Below, one piece after another: positions 1-8,970 of a stretch of 64,000 nucleotides of DNA. Location: NCBI GenBank assembly GCA_965368085.1, contig CBDULP010000001.1, positions 62,001 to 126,000 on the forward strand. Reading direction: 5' to 3'. The DNA comes from Peptoclostridium sp965368085 (GTDB lineage: Bacteria > Bacillota > Clostridia > Peptostreptococcales > Peptostreptococcaceae). Under the pieces are notes generated by a model, which did not search any database, had not been told where the DNA came from, and saw nothing but the letters and a program-made list of their open reading frames with translations. The position numbers were made by a program, and so were the translations under genes. Numbering within the stretch: position 1 is the first letter of the stretch; each line of letters opens with the position of its first letter.

Positions 1-45
1 TACAGAATTTGGATTGGATTTTGATGAAACTTTTAATACTTCCAT
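1..45 (-). CDS. spoVS: Stage V sporulation protein S, N-terminal fragment
   Basis: Only the first 15 codons lie in the window; the gene runs off the left edge. They read MEVLKVSSKSNPNSV, which matches the highly conserved start of SpoVS, a small (about 86 residue) DNA/RNA-binding-like protein required for spore coat assembly and septation. A clear ribosome site (AGGGGGA at 54-60) sits 8 bases before the ATG at 45. The gene is downstream of cheR on the same strand. The match rests on a short stretch, but SpoVS is among the best conserved sporulation proteins and the reading frame and ribosome site agree. It supports an endospore-forming host. Confidence 0.8.
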   Translation of the reverse strand, partial: MEVLKVSSKSNPNSV

Positions 46-154
46 TTTTCTGATCCCCCTTTATTTGATTATTATAATTTTTACTGCATATGCGAAAATG
101 ACTAATCCTTTCCGTATTACAATAGTTCTACATAGAATTCAAATTTCCTCTATT

Positions 155-928
155 TTATAGTGTTTTTCCGTAGAAAAAAGTTTTAAGAGATTTTAAATTG
201 TATTTGTTTGGCATTATAATCTGTTCTGTGCTTCCCACAAATAAATACCCTTCATCATTTAAAGACTTGCTGAAATTTTTATATATTTCAGATTTTGCCT
301 CTTCCGTGAAGTATATGAGTACATTTCTGCATACTATGAGATCACATCCATCAAAATACTTATCTTTTAAGAGGTTATGTTTTTTGAATTCAACTCTTTG
401 TTTAATTTCATCCTTTATCTGATATATACCATCTTTACTTGTAAAATAATCGTCAATAAAACTTTTAGGGAGATTTTTTAGGCTTTTTTCTTGATAAACC
501 CCATTCTTAGCCTTGTTTATCGCCTCCTGATCTATATCAGTTGCTATTATCTTTATTTTGTTAAGCGGCATGAATTTACTTAAAAGCATAACCATTGAAT
601 ATGGTTCTTCTCCAGTCGAACAAGCGGCACTCCATATCTTTAAACTCTTTTTCTTTTTTAATAATTGAGGAAGTATTTCACCTTCAACCACTTTCCACTG
701 ATCTGGATTTCTATAAAATTCAGACACATTTATGGTCAAATAATTTACAAATTCGTTAAACAGTTCTCTGTCAGTGTCTATTGCCTTAAAGTAGCTTCCA
801 AAATCGTTATATCCATTTCTATTTGCTAGTGAAGAGAGTCTTCTCTTCATCTGCTTTTCCTTGTATAACGATAGGTTTATCCCCGTCTTTTTATATACGT
901 TATCCTTAAAAAGTTCATAGTCCCGCAT
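155..928 (-). CDS. cheR: Chemotaxis glutamate methyltransferase CheR
   Basis: CheR transfers methyl groups from S-adenosylmethionine to glutamates on chemoreceptors, setting adaptation in the cytoplasmic receptor array. The 257 residues fit the usual length. Visible marks are the all-helical N-terminal domain (about 1-80), the SAM-binding WSAACSTGEEPYS motif near residue 100, and the CDLIVCRNVLIYF segment near residue 200 with the small beta-subdomain between. The ATG at 928 follows AGGAGGTAGAACT. No other che gene is adjacent, so it is a stand-alone copy between ispH and spoVS. Confidence 0.93.
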   Translation of the reverse strand: MRDYELFKDNVYKKTGINLSLYKEKQMKRRLSSLANRNGYNDFGSYFKAIDTDRELFNEFVNYLTINVSEFYRNPDQWKVVEGEILPQLLKKKKSLKIWSAACSTGEEPYSMVMLLSKFMPLNKIKIIATDIDQEAINKAKNGVYQEKSLKNLPKSFIDDYFTSKDGIYQIKDEIKQRVEFKKHNLLKDKYFDGCDLIVCRNVLIYFTEEAKSEIYKNFSKSLNDEGYLFVGSTEQIIMPNKYNLKSLKTFFYGKTL

Positions 929-945
929 AGTTCTACCTCCTAGGT

Positions 946-1785
946 TTATTTTGAATTTTCCTGTATATATTCAATCACTTCTTTTATTATCCAATCAGGG
1001 GTAGACGCCCCCGCTGTTATTCCCAAAACTGAATATTTGCTTATTAAGTTTATGTCCAGTTCTTCTTTTGTCTCTACATGGAATGTCGGACAATTCCCGC
1101 TGCATATTTCAGTCAGCTTTTGAGTATTTGAACTGTGATATCCTCCTATCACTATCATAGCCTGAGCTTTTTTAGAAAGAAGTTTTGAGGCATCCTGCCT
1201 TTCCTTTGTCGCAAGACATATTGTATTGTAAAACTCTATATCTTCTACCTTGTCAGTAAGCATTTTCTTTATGCTTTCATATTGATCTATATTCATTGTC
1301 GTTTGAGCCACAACACAATACCTGCTCTTATTCCAGCTGTACCGCTCAATATCCTCAGTAGTTTTAACTATTTTAGCGCTGTTTTCACACCATCCATTTA
1401 TGCCTATAACTTCGGGATGTTTGGGATTCCCCACTATTACTATCTCTTTGCCTTCAGAAAAACTCTTGTATACTATATCCTGTATTTTTTTCACAAACGG
1501 GCATGTGGCGTCCACTATGTTGACTTCCTTTTCTTTGAGTTTATTATATACTCCCAGTGAAACTCCATGAGATCTTATTATAACGCTGCCTGAGAGCTCA
1601 CCTTCCACAGAATCTATCACTTTAAGCCCCTTTTCCTTATACTTTCCAACTGCCTGTGTATTGTGGATAAGCTGTCCCAGTGAATATATGTCACCCTTTG
1701 CATTTTCAAGCTCGTTCCAGGCCATATCCATAGCTCTTTTGACTCCAAAGCAAAATCCTGCAAATTCAGCTACTTCAATTTTCAT
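946..1785 (-). CDS. ispH: 4-hydroxy-3-methylbut-2-enyl diphosphate reductase
   Basis: IspH (LytB) is the last enzyme of the MEP isoprenoid pathway and reduces HMBPP to IPP and DMAPP with a [4Fe-4S] cluster. The three cluster cysteines are seen at about residues 12 (GFCFGVKRA), 95 (DATCPFV) and 190 (TICLATKERQ), with the family's RSHGV and histidine motifs between. Length is 279 residues from the ATG at 1785, which I prefer over the in-frame GTG at 1794 because GAGGTG lies 6 bases upstream and uses that GTG. It overlaps the end of cmk by 11 bases, suggesting translational coupling. This is a standalone IspH, not the clostridial IspH-S1 fusion. Confidence 0.95.
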   Translation of the reverse strand: MKIEVAEFAGFCFGVKRAMDMAWNELENAKGDIYSLGQLIHNTQAVGKYKEKGLKVIDSVEGELSGSVIIRSHGVSLGVYNKLKEKEVNIVDATCPFVKKIQDIVYKSFSEGKEIVIVGNPKHPEVIGINGWCENSAKIVKTTEDIERYSWNKSRYCVVAQTTMNIDQYESIKKMLTDKVEDIEFYNTICLATKERQDASKLLSKKAQAMIVIGGYHSSNTQKLTEICSGNCPTFHVETKEELDINLISKYSVLGITAGASTPDWIIKEVIEYIQENSK

Positions 1786-2443
1786 TTTTTTCACCTCGTC
1801 TGATGTAATGCAATATGTCCTGTGTAACCTGCTCTATATTCTTTTGAGTTGTATCTATTGCTATGGCGTCTTCCGCCTTTGCTAAAGGTGCAAACTCCCT
1901 ATTCTTATCCTGCCTGTCTCTTTCGCTCAAATCTTCTATTACGCTTGAGAGGTCTACATCATATCCCTTTTCACTCATCTCTAAATGCCTTCTCTTTGCC
2001 CTTTCTTCAATATCCGCTTCCATGTAAAACTTGTATTTTGCATCGGGGAATACATGTGTTCCTATATCTCTTCCATCCATCACCACATTGTGCCTGCCTG
2101 CTATTTTCCTTTGGAGATCCACCATTTTCAGTCTGACATCTTTTATGCTTGCAACTTTAGACACCCTTTCGTTGACTATAGGCATTCTGATTTGCTCGCT
2201 TATATCTTCACCGTCAAGCATTATCTTTCCATCCGAAAAGTCTATATCGGATGACTTGATCATATTTATTATCTCATTCTCATCAGCTGCATCAACATTC
2301 ATTTTTACCGCCTTGTAGGTAAGCGCCCTGTACATCGCACCCGTGTCTATATATATATATCCCAGCATATCCGCTATTATTTTAGCTATTGTACTCTTCC
2401 CCGACCCAGCCGGTCCATCTATCGCTATAACTGTATTTTCCAA
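1775..2443 (-). CDS. cmk: Cytidylate kinase
   Basis: This kinase phosphorylates CMP and dCMP with ATP. The 222 residues carry the P-loop GPAGSGKST at residues 10-18, the IDTGAMYRA segment, the conserved DGRDIGTHVFPDA motif and the RRHLE lid region, all typical of bacterial short-form Cmk. The start is TTG at 2443 with AAGGAG 11 bases upstream; the nearby ATG is out of frame. It sits between a flavoprotein gene and ispH, an arrangement common in Clostridia. Confidence 0.95.
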   Translation of the reverse strand: MENTVIAIDGPAGSGKSTIAKIIADMLGYIYIDTGAMYRALTYKAVKMNVDAADENEIINMIKSSDIDFSDGKIMLDGEDISEQIRMPIVNERVSKVASIKDVRLKMVDLQRKIAGRHNVVMDGRDIGTHVFPDAKYKFYMEADIEERAKRRHLEMSEKGYDVDLSSVIEDLSERDRQDKNREFAPLAKAEDAIAIDTTQKNIEQVTQDILHYIRRGEKNEN

Positions 2444-2463
2444 TTGTCATTCCACTCCTTCGA

Positions 2464-3675
2464 TTAAGCATTAAGTCCTGCCACATACCCTGTTGAAAAA
2501 GCTATTTGAAGGTTATACCCTCCTGTCAAAGCATCCACGTCGATTACCTCTCCTGCAAATAGAATATTGTCTATGATTTTAGACCTCATAGTGTGTGGAT
2601 CAATTTCAGAAATATCCACGCCACCAGAACTAACTATCGCCCCTTTTATATCCATAAGCCCGACGCATGATAATTCCGATTCTTTAATAGCTTTTATTAT
2701 CCTTTCCTCATCAACCTTTTTCAAGCTGTTTGGAAGATCTTTTATATCCAAATGAGAAAGTATCTCCTTTAAAAAAGATACCGGGAGCATCTCTTTCAGA
2801 TTGTTCCATATAGCCTTGTTGGGATTTTCTCTTATAGCGCTTGATATATCGCTCGCTCTGTTGCTTGGCGCAAAATCAATTTTAATTTCCAGATCTCCAT
2901 TTTCAAAGCACCTGTTTATATAGCTCGATGCGCAAAGTGCCAAAGGTCCACTGAGACCAAAATGTGTAAACAGAAGATCTCCTGCATTTGAATATATGGA
3001 TTTGCCCTTATATGAAATATTCATTTTGGCCTCAATCGAAATTCCCGAAAGCTTCTTCACCCAGCCTTCTCTTATCAGAAGTGGAGAAAGCGCCGGAAAC
3101 ACCTTTTCTATAGAATGGCCTGTTTTCTTAAGTATATCAAACATGCGGCCGTCTGATCCTGTATGCGGATAGCTTTTCCCTCCTGTGGCAACCACTATAC
3201 TTTCTGCACTGTATTCGTCTCCATTTTCCAGTACTACGCAAACCGCCTTTCCATTTTGAACCTTTATATCATTTACCTTTGCAGATTTTAAGATTTTAAC
3301 TCCATTTCTTTTCAAAACATTTTGCATCGCATCTATTATGTCTTTCGCATTGTGGCTTTTAGGATATACCTTCATGTCTTCCTCCACCGCAAGCTCCATT
3401 CCTTCGTTTGCAAAAAAATCCATTAGCATTTCATTTGAAAAGCTGTAAAATGGAGTGTATAAAAACTTGTGGTTACGAACCACCATATCAAAAAAATCAG
3501 ATATATCTCTTGAATTTGTCAGGTTGCATCTTCCTCCGCCGGTAATGCTCAACTTTTTTCCCAGCTGTGAAGTTCCTTCCAAAAGAGTTACGTTCTTGCC
3601 ATTTTGGGCAGCCGTATTTGCCGCCATCATGCCTGCCGGACCTGCTCCTATAACTATAACTTCATTTTTTCCCAA
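2464..3675 (-). CDS. NAD(P)/FAD-dependent oxidoreductase, HI0933/BaiN family
   Basis: A soluble flavoprotein of the HI0933-like family, whose members include the bile-acid-pathway reductase BaiN; the physiological substrate of most members is unknown. The N-terminal dinucleotide fold VIGAGPAGMMAA is at residues 9-20, followed by GGRCNLTNS near 47-55, GGKSYPHTGSDG near 165, and the C-terminal FAD contact GYNLQIAFSTG. The 403-residue length is typical. Translation begins with TTG at 3675, immediately after the stop of the upstream phosphatase gene, with GGAGG 8 bases away. It does not need to act on bile acids; only the family is certain. Confidence 0.88.
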   Translation of the reverse strand: MGKNEVIVIGAGPAGMMAANTAAQNGKNVTLLEGTSQLGKKLSITGGGRCNLTNSRDISDFFDMVVRNHKFLYTPFYSFSNEMLMDFFANEGMELAVEEDMKVYPKSHNAKDIIDAMQNVLKRNGVKILKSAKVNDIKVQNGKAVCVVLENGDEYSAESIVVATGGKSYPHTGSDGRMFDILKKTGHSIEKVFPALSPLLIREGWVKKLSGISIEAKMNISYKGKSIYSNAGDLLFTHFGLSGPLALCASSYINRCFENGDLEIKIDFAPSNRASDISSAIRENPNKAIWNNLKEMLPVSFLKEILSHLDIKDLPNSLKKVDEERIIKAIKESELSCVGLMDIKGAIVSSGGVDISEIDPHTMRSKIIDNILFAGEVIDVDALTGGYNLQIAFSTGYVAGLNA

Positions 3676-4287
3676 TTATTTTTCCTCCAAATGCGTCGTA
3701 TCGTTAACTCTCATTATAACAGGCCCATAATCCCTGTACTCTATTACATTGAGAGAAGTATTTCCCTGTTTTAGCTTATATATGTTTGACAGTTCCGCCC
3801 CCAATAGACTTACAAGAAGTATTTTTATTATCATGCCGTGAGATACAAGCAGTATATTGGAATTGTCATGTTTTTCATTTAATTTTGAAATACAATCCAA
3901 TATCCTGTCTCTTGCCTGAATCAAGTTTTCAGCTCCTGGAATTCGAGCTTCTTGAGGTTTTGTCCTCCAAACTTTGTATGTGTCCGAATACTTTTCCCTT
4001 ATAGCACTTATGGTGAGTCCTTCCCAGTCTCCAAAACTGATTTCTCTAAGCCCTGTATCCAGTGTTATATCCTTGTTCAAATGAGATGATATTATATTCG
4101 ATGTCTCAATGGTTCTCCCCAAGTCACTACTGTATATATAGTCAACATCAAAATTTTGAAGCCTTTTCGCAAGCTTTTGAGCCTGCTCTATGCCCATTTG
4201 AGCAAGGCTTGAATTTTTTTGCCCCTGAGTCTTTTTTTGAATATTCCATTCAGTCTGTCCATGTCTCACAATGAAAAATGTATTCAA
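3676..4287 (-). CDS. Histidine phosphatase family protein (phosphoglycerate mutase-like)
   Basis: A branch of the histidine phosphatase superfamily, which includes cofactor-dependent phosphoglycerate mutases, CobC and broad-specificity phosphatases. Seen are the catalytic RHGQTEWN motif near the N-terminus, the conserved YSSDLGRT loop, a catalytic glutamate region (LREISFGDWEG), and the second histidine in VSHGM. I choose TTG at 4287 because GGAG lies 6 bases upstream; an in-frame ATG at 4299 abuts the ribosome site and is less likely. The substrate cannot be told from sequence. It is the first gene of the run towards ispH. Confidence 0.85.
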   Translation of the reverse strand: MNTFFIVRHGQTEWNIQKKTQGQKNSSLAQMGIEQAQKLAKRLQNFDVDYIYSSDLGRTIETSNIISSHLNKDITLDTGLREISFGDWEGLTISAIREKYSDTYKVWRTKPQEARIPGAENLIQARDRILDCISKLNEKHDNSNILLVSHGMIIKILLVSLLGAELSNIYKLKQGNTSLNVIEYRDYGPVIMRVNDTTHLEEK

Positions 4288-4539
4288 TTTAATCTCCATC
4301 CTTTGTATCTATATATTGTAATCATTCTATAAAACCATACTCAGTATAAGTCTTATATACCCTTTAAATGCTATAAAATCTTTATTGTAATTATATCAAA
4401 AATAAAACTTTCTGTCACAACAGCACTTATTTTAAGTTTATTATCCCCACTGCGTTTTAGGCTTTCATTTATTGGTATCTAATATTTAAATACAATTGTT
4501 CAACATTGTAATAAAAATATAATCAAGGGGGATATCCAA

Positions 4540-4935
4540 ATGAAGTCAATCAAAAAAATTCTTTTGCCTGTTGACAGCTCAGAATCATGCATGAAATCTA
4601 TAGCCGCATCCAAACTTCTCGCTCAAGGCTTTAAATCCGAAATAGTAATTCTCAACGTCCAAGCAGATTTCACCTCTGAAGAATCTGGAATGAGCCGGGG
4701 AAGCAACATCGTAGAAGATGTAAAATCAAATTTCAAATATACTGACATAGAAACCACCACTAGAGTTGTATTTGGAAACCCCAGTGAAGTCATACTCGAC
4801 ATTTGTGAAAATGAGAACTTTGACATGATAATAATGTGCACACATGGTCTTGGCGCTACTAGGAGATTCCTCCTTGGAAGCGTCACAAATAGGATTGTAA
4901 ACCACGCTAAAGTTCCTGTTTTAATTTTAAGATAA
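4540..4935 (+). CDS. Universal stress protein, UspA family
   Basis: A 131-residue single-domain Usp protein of the ATP-binding type: it starts with KKILLPVDSS and ends with the GLGATRRFLLGS nucleotide-binding signature (G-2X-G-9X-G-S) followed by VPVLIL. Usp proteins are cytoplasmic dimers induced under growth arrest or stress. AAGGGGGA precedes the ATG. The gene stands alone on the plus strand between two minus-strand groups and ends in a palindromic terminator shared with the convergent gene. Confidence 0.92.
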   Translation: MKSIKKILLPVDSSESCMKSIAASKLLAQGFKSEIVILNVQADFTSEESGMSRGSNIVEDVKSNFKYTDIETTTRVVFGNPSEVILDICENENFDMIIMCTHGLGATRRFLLGSVTNRIVNHAKVPVLILR

Positions 4936-4965
4936 AAAATAGACGGGCTAGCCCGTCTATTTTTT
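4934..4965. terminator. Bidirectional intrinsic terminator
   Basis: The palindrome AGACGGGCTAGCCCGTCT at 4941-4958 is flanked by A6 on the left and T6 on the right, so it can end transcription from both convergent genes. It overlaps the stop codon of the minus-strand 69-residue gene. Confidence 0.9.
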
Positions 4966-5166
4966 ATACAATTCCCATTCATCTTCTATGATCATTTTGC
5001 ATATGCTAAAATCATCATCATATTGATTAATCCCATCTTCAGTCCAAGAAAGAATACCTTCTATGAATTTAAGCTTCAGCATAGGTTTGTCATTTTCCAG
5101 CCTTTTGTTCACGAATACAGCATCTGGATATTGCGCAAGGTGTTTTATAACTTCCCATGTCTTCAT
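4957..5166 (-). CDS. Hypothetical small protein (69 residues)
   Basis: Not recognised. A 69-residue soluble, acidic protein with no signal peptide, membrane segment or cysteines. The start is well supported: AGGAGGG lies 7 bases before the ATG at 5166. Its segment KHLAQYPDAVFVNK and the acidic end resemble small phage- or Firmicute-type proteins of unknown role, but no family can be named. It is preceded by the zinc-ribbon gene at 5197-5901 on the same strand (30-base gap), so it may be the last gene of the trmK-Nif3 run. Confidence 0.65.
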   Translation of the reverse strand: MKTWEVIKHLAQYPDAVFVNKRLENDKPMLKLKFIEGILSWTEDGINQYDDDFSICKMIIEDEWELYKK

Positions 5167-5196
5167 ATGCCATCCCTCCTGCCTTAAAATTTCATT

Positions 5197-5901
5197 TTAT
5201 TCATTTTTCAAATAAAGTATACCCGAACATTTCCTACAGATTACAATTTCCTTATTTTTTAATTTTACAATATCGGTCTCAGTCACTTGCAATCTACAAT
5301 TTGTACACATAAAATTCTCTACAGCAAACAATTCTATGCAATCTGAACAAGTAATATCTACATCTAATTTGTAACTGCTATTTTCGGTAACACTTTTCTT
5401 AATATTCTTGATGTCTTTTTTTATTTTTTTCAGTCTGGAATTGAGACTTAACACCTTTTCGGCTATTTCAGAATTTATTTCTGCATATGCATCTTTTGAC
5501 AAATTCACCCTGCATCTGATTTGCCTCATATCCAGCGAAAACCTTCTAGTCAGCTCCATGTTTTCCATCATATTTTCGTAAAGAACCGCCTTTGCCTCAT
5601 TGAGGCTGCCTATTTCCTTGTCCGTCTGAAGCCTGTCCTTTTCAGAAATCCCAAACCCATATAATTTGGAAGAAATCGAATTTATTTTTTTGTCTACAGC
5701 ATTTATGTCATACTCAATACACTTCATTTGTCTTTTAACTTTTTTTATCTTGTCGCAAAGATTATTTTCTTTCTCCAGCCACAACGACAATTCTTTAAAA
5801 GCTCTTTTTTTAGCAGCACTTTCTTCAATATCACATATACGCTTTTCAATTTCTTTCTTTTCTTTCATTCTGTTTTCCATTTCAAACAAATACCCAAACA
5901 T
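5197..5901 (-). CDS. C4-type zinc ribbon domain protein with coiled coil
   Basis: About 180 residues of charged heptad-like coiled coil are followed by a C-terminal domain with three CxxC pairs (TCSDC, MCTNC, ICRKC). The last two pairs resemble the zf-RING_7 zinc ribbon of the HP0958/CT398-like family, whose members are nucleic-acid or chaperone-like adaptors. The ATG at 5901 is chosen (234 residues) because GGAGGCG precedes it; the longer open frame from 5946 overlaps the Nif3-like gene and has no ribosome site. It follows nif3-like, as is common in Firmicutes. Confidence 0.75.
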   Translation of the reverse strand: MFGYLFEMENRMKEKKEIEKRICDIEESAAKKRAFKELSLWLEKENNLCDKIKKVKRQMKCIEYDINAVDKKINSISSKLYGFGISEKDRLQTDKEIGSLNEAKAVLYENMMENMELTRRFSLDMRQIRCRVNLSKDAYAEINSEIAEKVLSLNSRLKKIKKDIKNIKKSVTENSSYKLDVDITCSDCIELFAVENFMCTNCRLQVTETDIVKLKNKEIVICRKCSGILYLKNE

Positions 5902-5933
5902 ATAGCGCCTCCAAACATACCAAACCAATGATA

Positions 5934-7034
5934 CTATAGGCTCCAAAAAACATCCGATGAAGCATTTGAAATTAAAACGTCAACTCCCTCTATGCTTCCA
6001 TTTAAAAATTCAGCCATTATGTCCATAAAAATCTTTTCACTTCCATAATGACCCGCATCTACAACTGCAATTCCCTTTTCGAGCGCTTCCTGCGCCTGAT
6101 GATACTTGACATCCCCGGTAACTATGACTTGCGCTCCCCTTTTCACCGCTTCACCTATGAATTCCGTGCCCGAACCAGATACAACAGCTACTTTTTTCAC
6201 ATTCATTTTAGGATTCCCTGCAATTTTCAAAACTTCTATGCAAAGATCCTTTTTCAACTTGCCTGAAAATTCCTCTAGCGTAATATCATTTTCAAGCTCG
6301 CCTATTCTCCCTATGCCTATTGAATCTCCTTCATTCAAAAGTTCATATACATCATATGCAACTTCCTCATACGGATGCAACACAAAAACTTCTCTCAAGA
6401 CAGTTTCAAGTTTTTCCTCCGGCAGTATGCTTTCAATTTTTACCTCTTCAACATCACAGATTGAATTTTTTTGACCTATGTGCGGACTACTTCCTTCAAG
6501 CGGCCTGAATCTCCCAACTCCGTTTGTACTGAATGAGCAGCTGTCATAATTGCCTATGTGCCCGGCTCCAGCTGTTGCCAAAGCCTTTCTGATATCGCCT
6601 TCATGGGTTTTAGGCACATATACAGCAATTTTAACCAGCTTTTGGGATTGCGTTACACTTAAGTCTTTGACATTTTGAAGCTCCATTTTTTCGCAAAGAG
6701 CATCGTTAAGTCCATCCCTTGCTATGTCAAAATTAGTGTGCATGCTGTAAAGAGATATGTCCTCTTTTATAAGCCTCATCACGGCTCTTCCCCTATAGGA
6801 ACTGCTGTTTATTTTTTTCATTCCCTTAAATAGAAAAGGGTGGTGAGTCATTATAAGGTCGACCTCTTTTTCGACAGCTTCATTCATAACAGCTTCGTCC
6901 GCATCAAGCGCCAGAAGTATTCGTTTCACATCGCTTTCATAGTCTCCTACTAAGAGCCCAACATTGTCCCATTCATAGGCAAATTTGGGGCTATATTTAT
7001 CTTCTACTATTTTCACTATACCCTTAAGCAACAT
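5934..7034 (-). CDS. Nif3-like dinuclear metal centre protein
   Basis: A 366-residue member of the Nif3/YqfO/GTP cyclohydrolase I type 2-like family, which forms hexamers with a two-metal site. The metal ligands are seen in MTHHPFLFKG near the N-terminus, MHTNFD, and the C-terminal DAGHYGSEK motif. The middle (about 130-230) is the CutA/PII-like insertion typical of longer Firmicute homologues. It overlaps trmK by 11 bases, an arrangement conserved in Firmicutes. The reaction in cells is still unsettled. Confidence 0.9.
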   Translation of the reverse strand: MLLKGIVKIVEDKYSPKFAYEWDNVGLLVGDYESDVKRILLALDADEAVMNEAVEKEVDLIMTHHPFLFKGMKKINSSSYRGRAVMRLIKEDISLYSMHTNFDIARDGLNDALCEKMELQNVKDLSVTQSQKLVKIAVYVPKTHEGDIRKALATAGAGHIGNYDSCSFSTNGVGRFRPLEGSSPHIGQKNSICDVEEVKIESILPEEKLETVLREVFVLHPYEEVAYDVYELLNEGDSIGIGRIGELENDITLEEFSGKLKKDLCIEVLKIAGNPKMNVKKVAVVSGSGTEFIGEAVKRGAQVIVTGDVKYHQAQEALEKGIAVVDAGHYGSEKIFMDIMAEFLNGSIEGVDVLISNASSDVFWSL

Positions 7035-7734
7035 TATCTCTTATCTCCTTTATCTTTTTGAGTCTGTCGCTACAAAATTCAAGTCTTGAAACAGCCTTTA
7101 TAGTTTTATTACCCTCAAGATTGGAAATTATGCCTTTATATTTTTTTATCTTTTTGTCCAAAAATTCAATAAGAAGTTCCTTTTCTTCCGTCTCTAAAAG
7201 TTTCTTGCCTATCTCAAAATACACATCGTCAATTTCATTCTCTGTTTTATATTGAGCTTCGGAGTACGAGGCTATTATTATTTCATATATCTTTTCATCT
7301 TCCTTTGCAAGGCATTCTTTCTCTATTTTAAACCCCTTTTCAAATAGGTATTTTCTAAGTTCGTGGGAAGCCTGCATTGGCTGAAGTATAAGTTTTTTTA
7401 CAGTTGACGCCTTTTCAAAGTCATCTTCAATAATTTGGCTTATGAGAACTCCTCCCATGCCTGCGATTATAACCTCGTCAACCTCTGAATCACCTAAAAC
7501 CGAAAGCCCGCCTCCAAGCCTTGTCGTTATGCTCTCTCCGAGTCCGTTTTTAGCGACATGCTTATCGGCCTTCTCCAAAGGCCCCTTGTTCACATCAGAT
7601 GCAATTACAAACTGACTTATGCCCTCTTTCACGAGATATACCGGTATATATGCGTGGTCTGTCCCTATGTCGGCAACCCTTGCCCCGTTGTCTATCTGAT
7701 TGGCTATACGCTGTAATCTGTTTCCCAAATTCAA
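7024..7734 (-). CDS. trmK: tRNA (adenine(22)-N(1))-methyltransferase
   Basis: TrmK methylates N1 of A22 in bacterial tRNAs using SAM. The 236 residues show VADIGTDHAYIPVYLV (SAM motif I, residues 20-35), ASDVNKGPLEKA, and the family signature IIAGMGGVLISQII, with a helical C-terminal extension. The start codon is TTG at 7734 with GGGGGA 7 bases upstream. It sits between rpoD and the Nif3-like gene, the order seen in many Firmicutes. Confidence 0.93.
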   Translation of the reverse strand: MNLGNRLQRIANQIDNGARVADIGTDHAYIPVYLVKEGISQFVIASDVNKGPLEKADKHVAKNGLGESITTRLGGGLSVLGDSEVDEVIIAGMGGVLISQIIEDDFEKASTVKKLILQPMQASHELRKYLFEKGFKIEKECLAKEDEKIYEIIIASYSEAQYKTENEIDDVYFEIGKKLLETEEKELLIEFLDKKIKKYKGIISNLEGNKTIKAVSRLEFCSDRLKKIKEIRDNVA

Positions 7735-7774
7735 ATCTTTGTCCCCCTAAATTTTATTTTTTCGTGTATATTAA

Positions 7775-7802
7775 GAAAAATCCGTCAAACGACGAATTTT
7801 TC
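7775..7802 (-). terminator. Intrinsic terminator after rpoD
   Basis: On the minus strand AAAATTCGTC-GTTT-GACGGATTTTT forms a stem of about 10 pairs with a T-run, 15 bases past the rpoD stop codon at 7817. Confidence 0.75.
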
Positions 7803-7816
7803 CTTTTAATCCAAAT

Positions 7817-8938
7817 TTAGTCTAAATAGTCTTTAAGCTTCTTCGATCTACTCGGATGCCTAAGCTTCCTAAGAGCTTTTGCCTCTATCTGCCTTATTCT
7901 TTCACGAGTTACATCAAACTCCTTGCCCACTTCCTCAAGCGTTCTCGCCCTTCCATCTTCAAGTCCAAATCTAAGTTTTAATACCTTTTGCTCTCTTTCG
8001 TTAAGAGATCCAAGCACATCTTCAAGCTGTTCTTTAAGTAGCGAATATGCTGCCGCTTCAGCTGGCGCCGGAGCATCATCATCAGGTATGAAATCGCCAA
8101 GATGACTGTCCTCTTCCTCTCCTATAGGCGTTTCCAAAGATACCGGCTCTTGCGCTATTTTAAGTATCTCCCGTATCTTTTCTTCAGGCATGTCCATTTC
8201 CTTCGCAATTTCATCAGGCCTTGGTTCTCTTCCAAGTTTTTGAAGAAGCTGTCTTGATACTCTTATAAGCTTGTTTATTGTCTCAACCATGTGAACTGGT
8301 ATTCTTATCGTTCTCGCCTGGTCTGCTATAGCTCTTGTTATGGCCTGCCTTATCCACCAAGTGGCATAAGTACTGAACTTGTATCCCTTCGTATAGTCGA
8401 ATTTTTCAACAGCCTTTATAAGCCCCAAATTACCCTCTTGTATAAGGTCCAAAAACAGCATGCCTCTTCCAACATACCTTTTCGCTATACTTACAACAAG
8501 TCTGAGGTTGGCTTCAACAAGCCTTTTTTTAGCATATTCTTCCCCAGCTTCCATTCTCTTTGCTAGGGATATTTCCTCTTCCGCGCTAAGAAGTGGAATC
8601 TTTCCTATTTCTTTAAGGTACATTCTAACAGGGTCATCAATACTTACTCCCTTTGGAACACTGAGATCCTTAAGATTTACCTCTTCCTCTTCTTCCGTTT
8701 CGGCCTTGCTTTCTTTGCCGTCTAATTTTTCAGCATCGTCAGTATCATCAGTATCGTCAATAACTTCAATGCCCATTTGGCCAAGACTTTCATATATAGT
8801 TTCTATTTTATCTTTATCGATATCAAGTTCAGCCAACGCATCCATTATTTCCTTGTATGTCAGCGACCCTTTCTTTTTTCCTTTTTTTATAAGTTCTTTG
8901 ATAAGTATTTTTTCTTCTTCAGAGACTCTACCCGCCAT
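7817..8938 (-). CDS. rpoD: Primary RNA polymerase sigma factor (sigma-A)
   Basis: The housekeeping sigma factor directs core polymerase to -35/-10 promoters. The 373 residues carry the N-terminal region 1.1, an acidic linker (about 60-85), region 2 with DLIQEGNLGLIKAVEKFDY and YATWWIRQAI, region 3, and region 4 ending in the helix-turn-helix VTRERIRQIEAKALRKLRHP. The length equals that of Firmicute SigA. It follows dnaG by 32 bases, the conserved dnaG-rpoD macromolecular synthesis arrangement. Confidence 0.98.
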   Translation of the reverse strand: MAGRVSEEEKILIKELIKKGKKKGSLTYKEIMDALAELDIDKDKIETIYESLGQMGIEVIDDTDDTDDAEKLDGKESKAETEEEEEVNLKDLSVPKGVSIDDPVRMYLKEIGKIPLLSAEEEISLAKRMEAGEEYAKKRLVEANLRLVVSIAKRYVGRGMLFLDLIQEGNLGLIKAVEKFDYTKGYKFSTYATWWIRQAITRAIADQARTIRIPVHMVETINKLIRVSRQLLQKLGREPRPDEIAKEMDMPEEKIREILKIAQEPVSLETPIGEEEDSHLGDFIPDDDAPAPAEAAAYSLLKEQLEDVLGSLNEREQKVLKLRFGLEDGRARTLEEVGKEFDVTRERIRQIEAKALRKLRHPSRSKKLKDYLD

Positions 8939-8970
8939 TTACATCCCTCTTTCCATCTTTTCTATTTTTA

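Noticed and set aside
5902..5946. Upstream extension of the zinc-ribbon gene
   Set aside because: It overlaps the end of the Nif3-like gene, and the ATG at 5901 has a clear GGAGGCG ribosome site.
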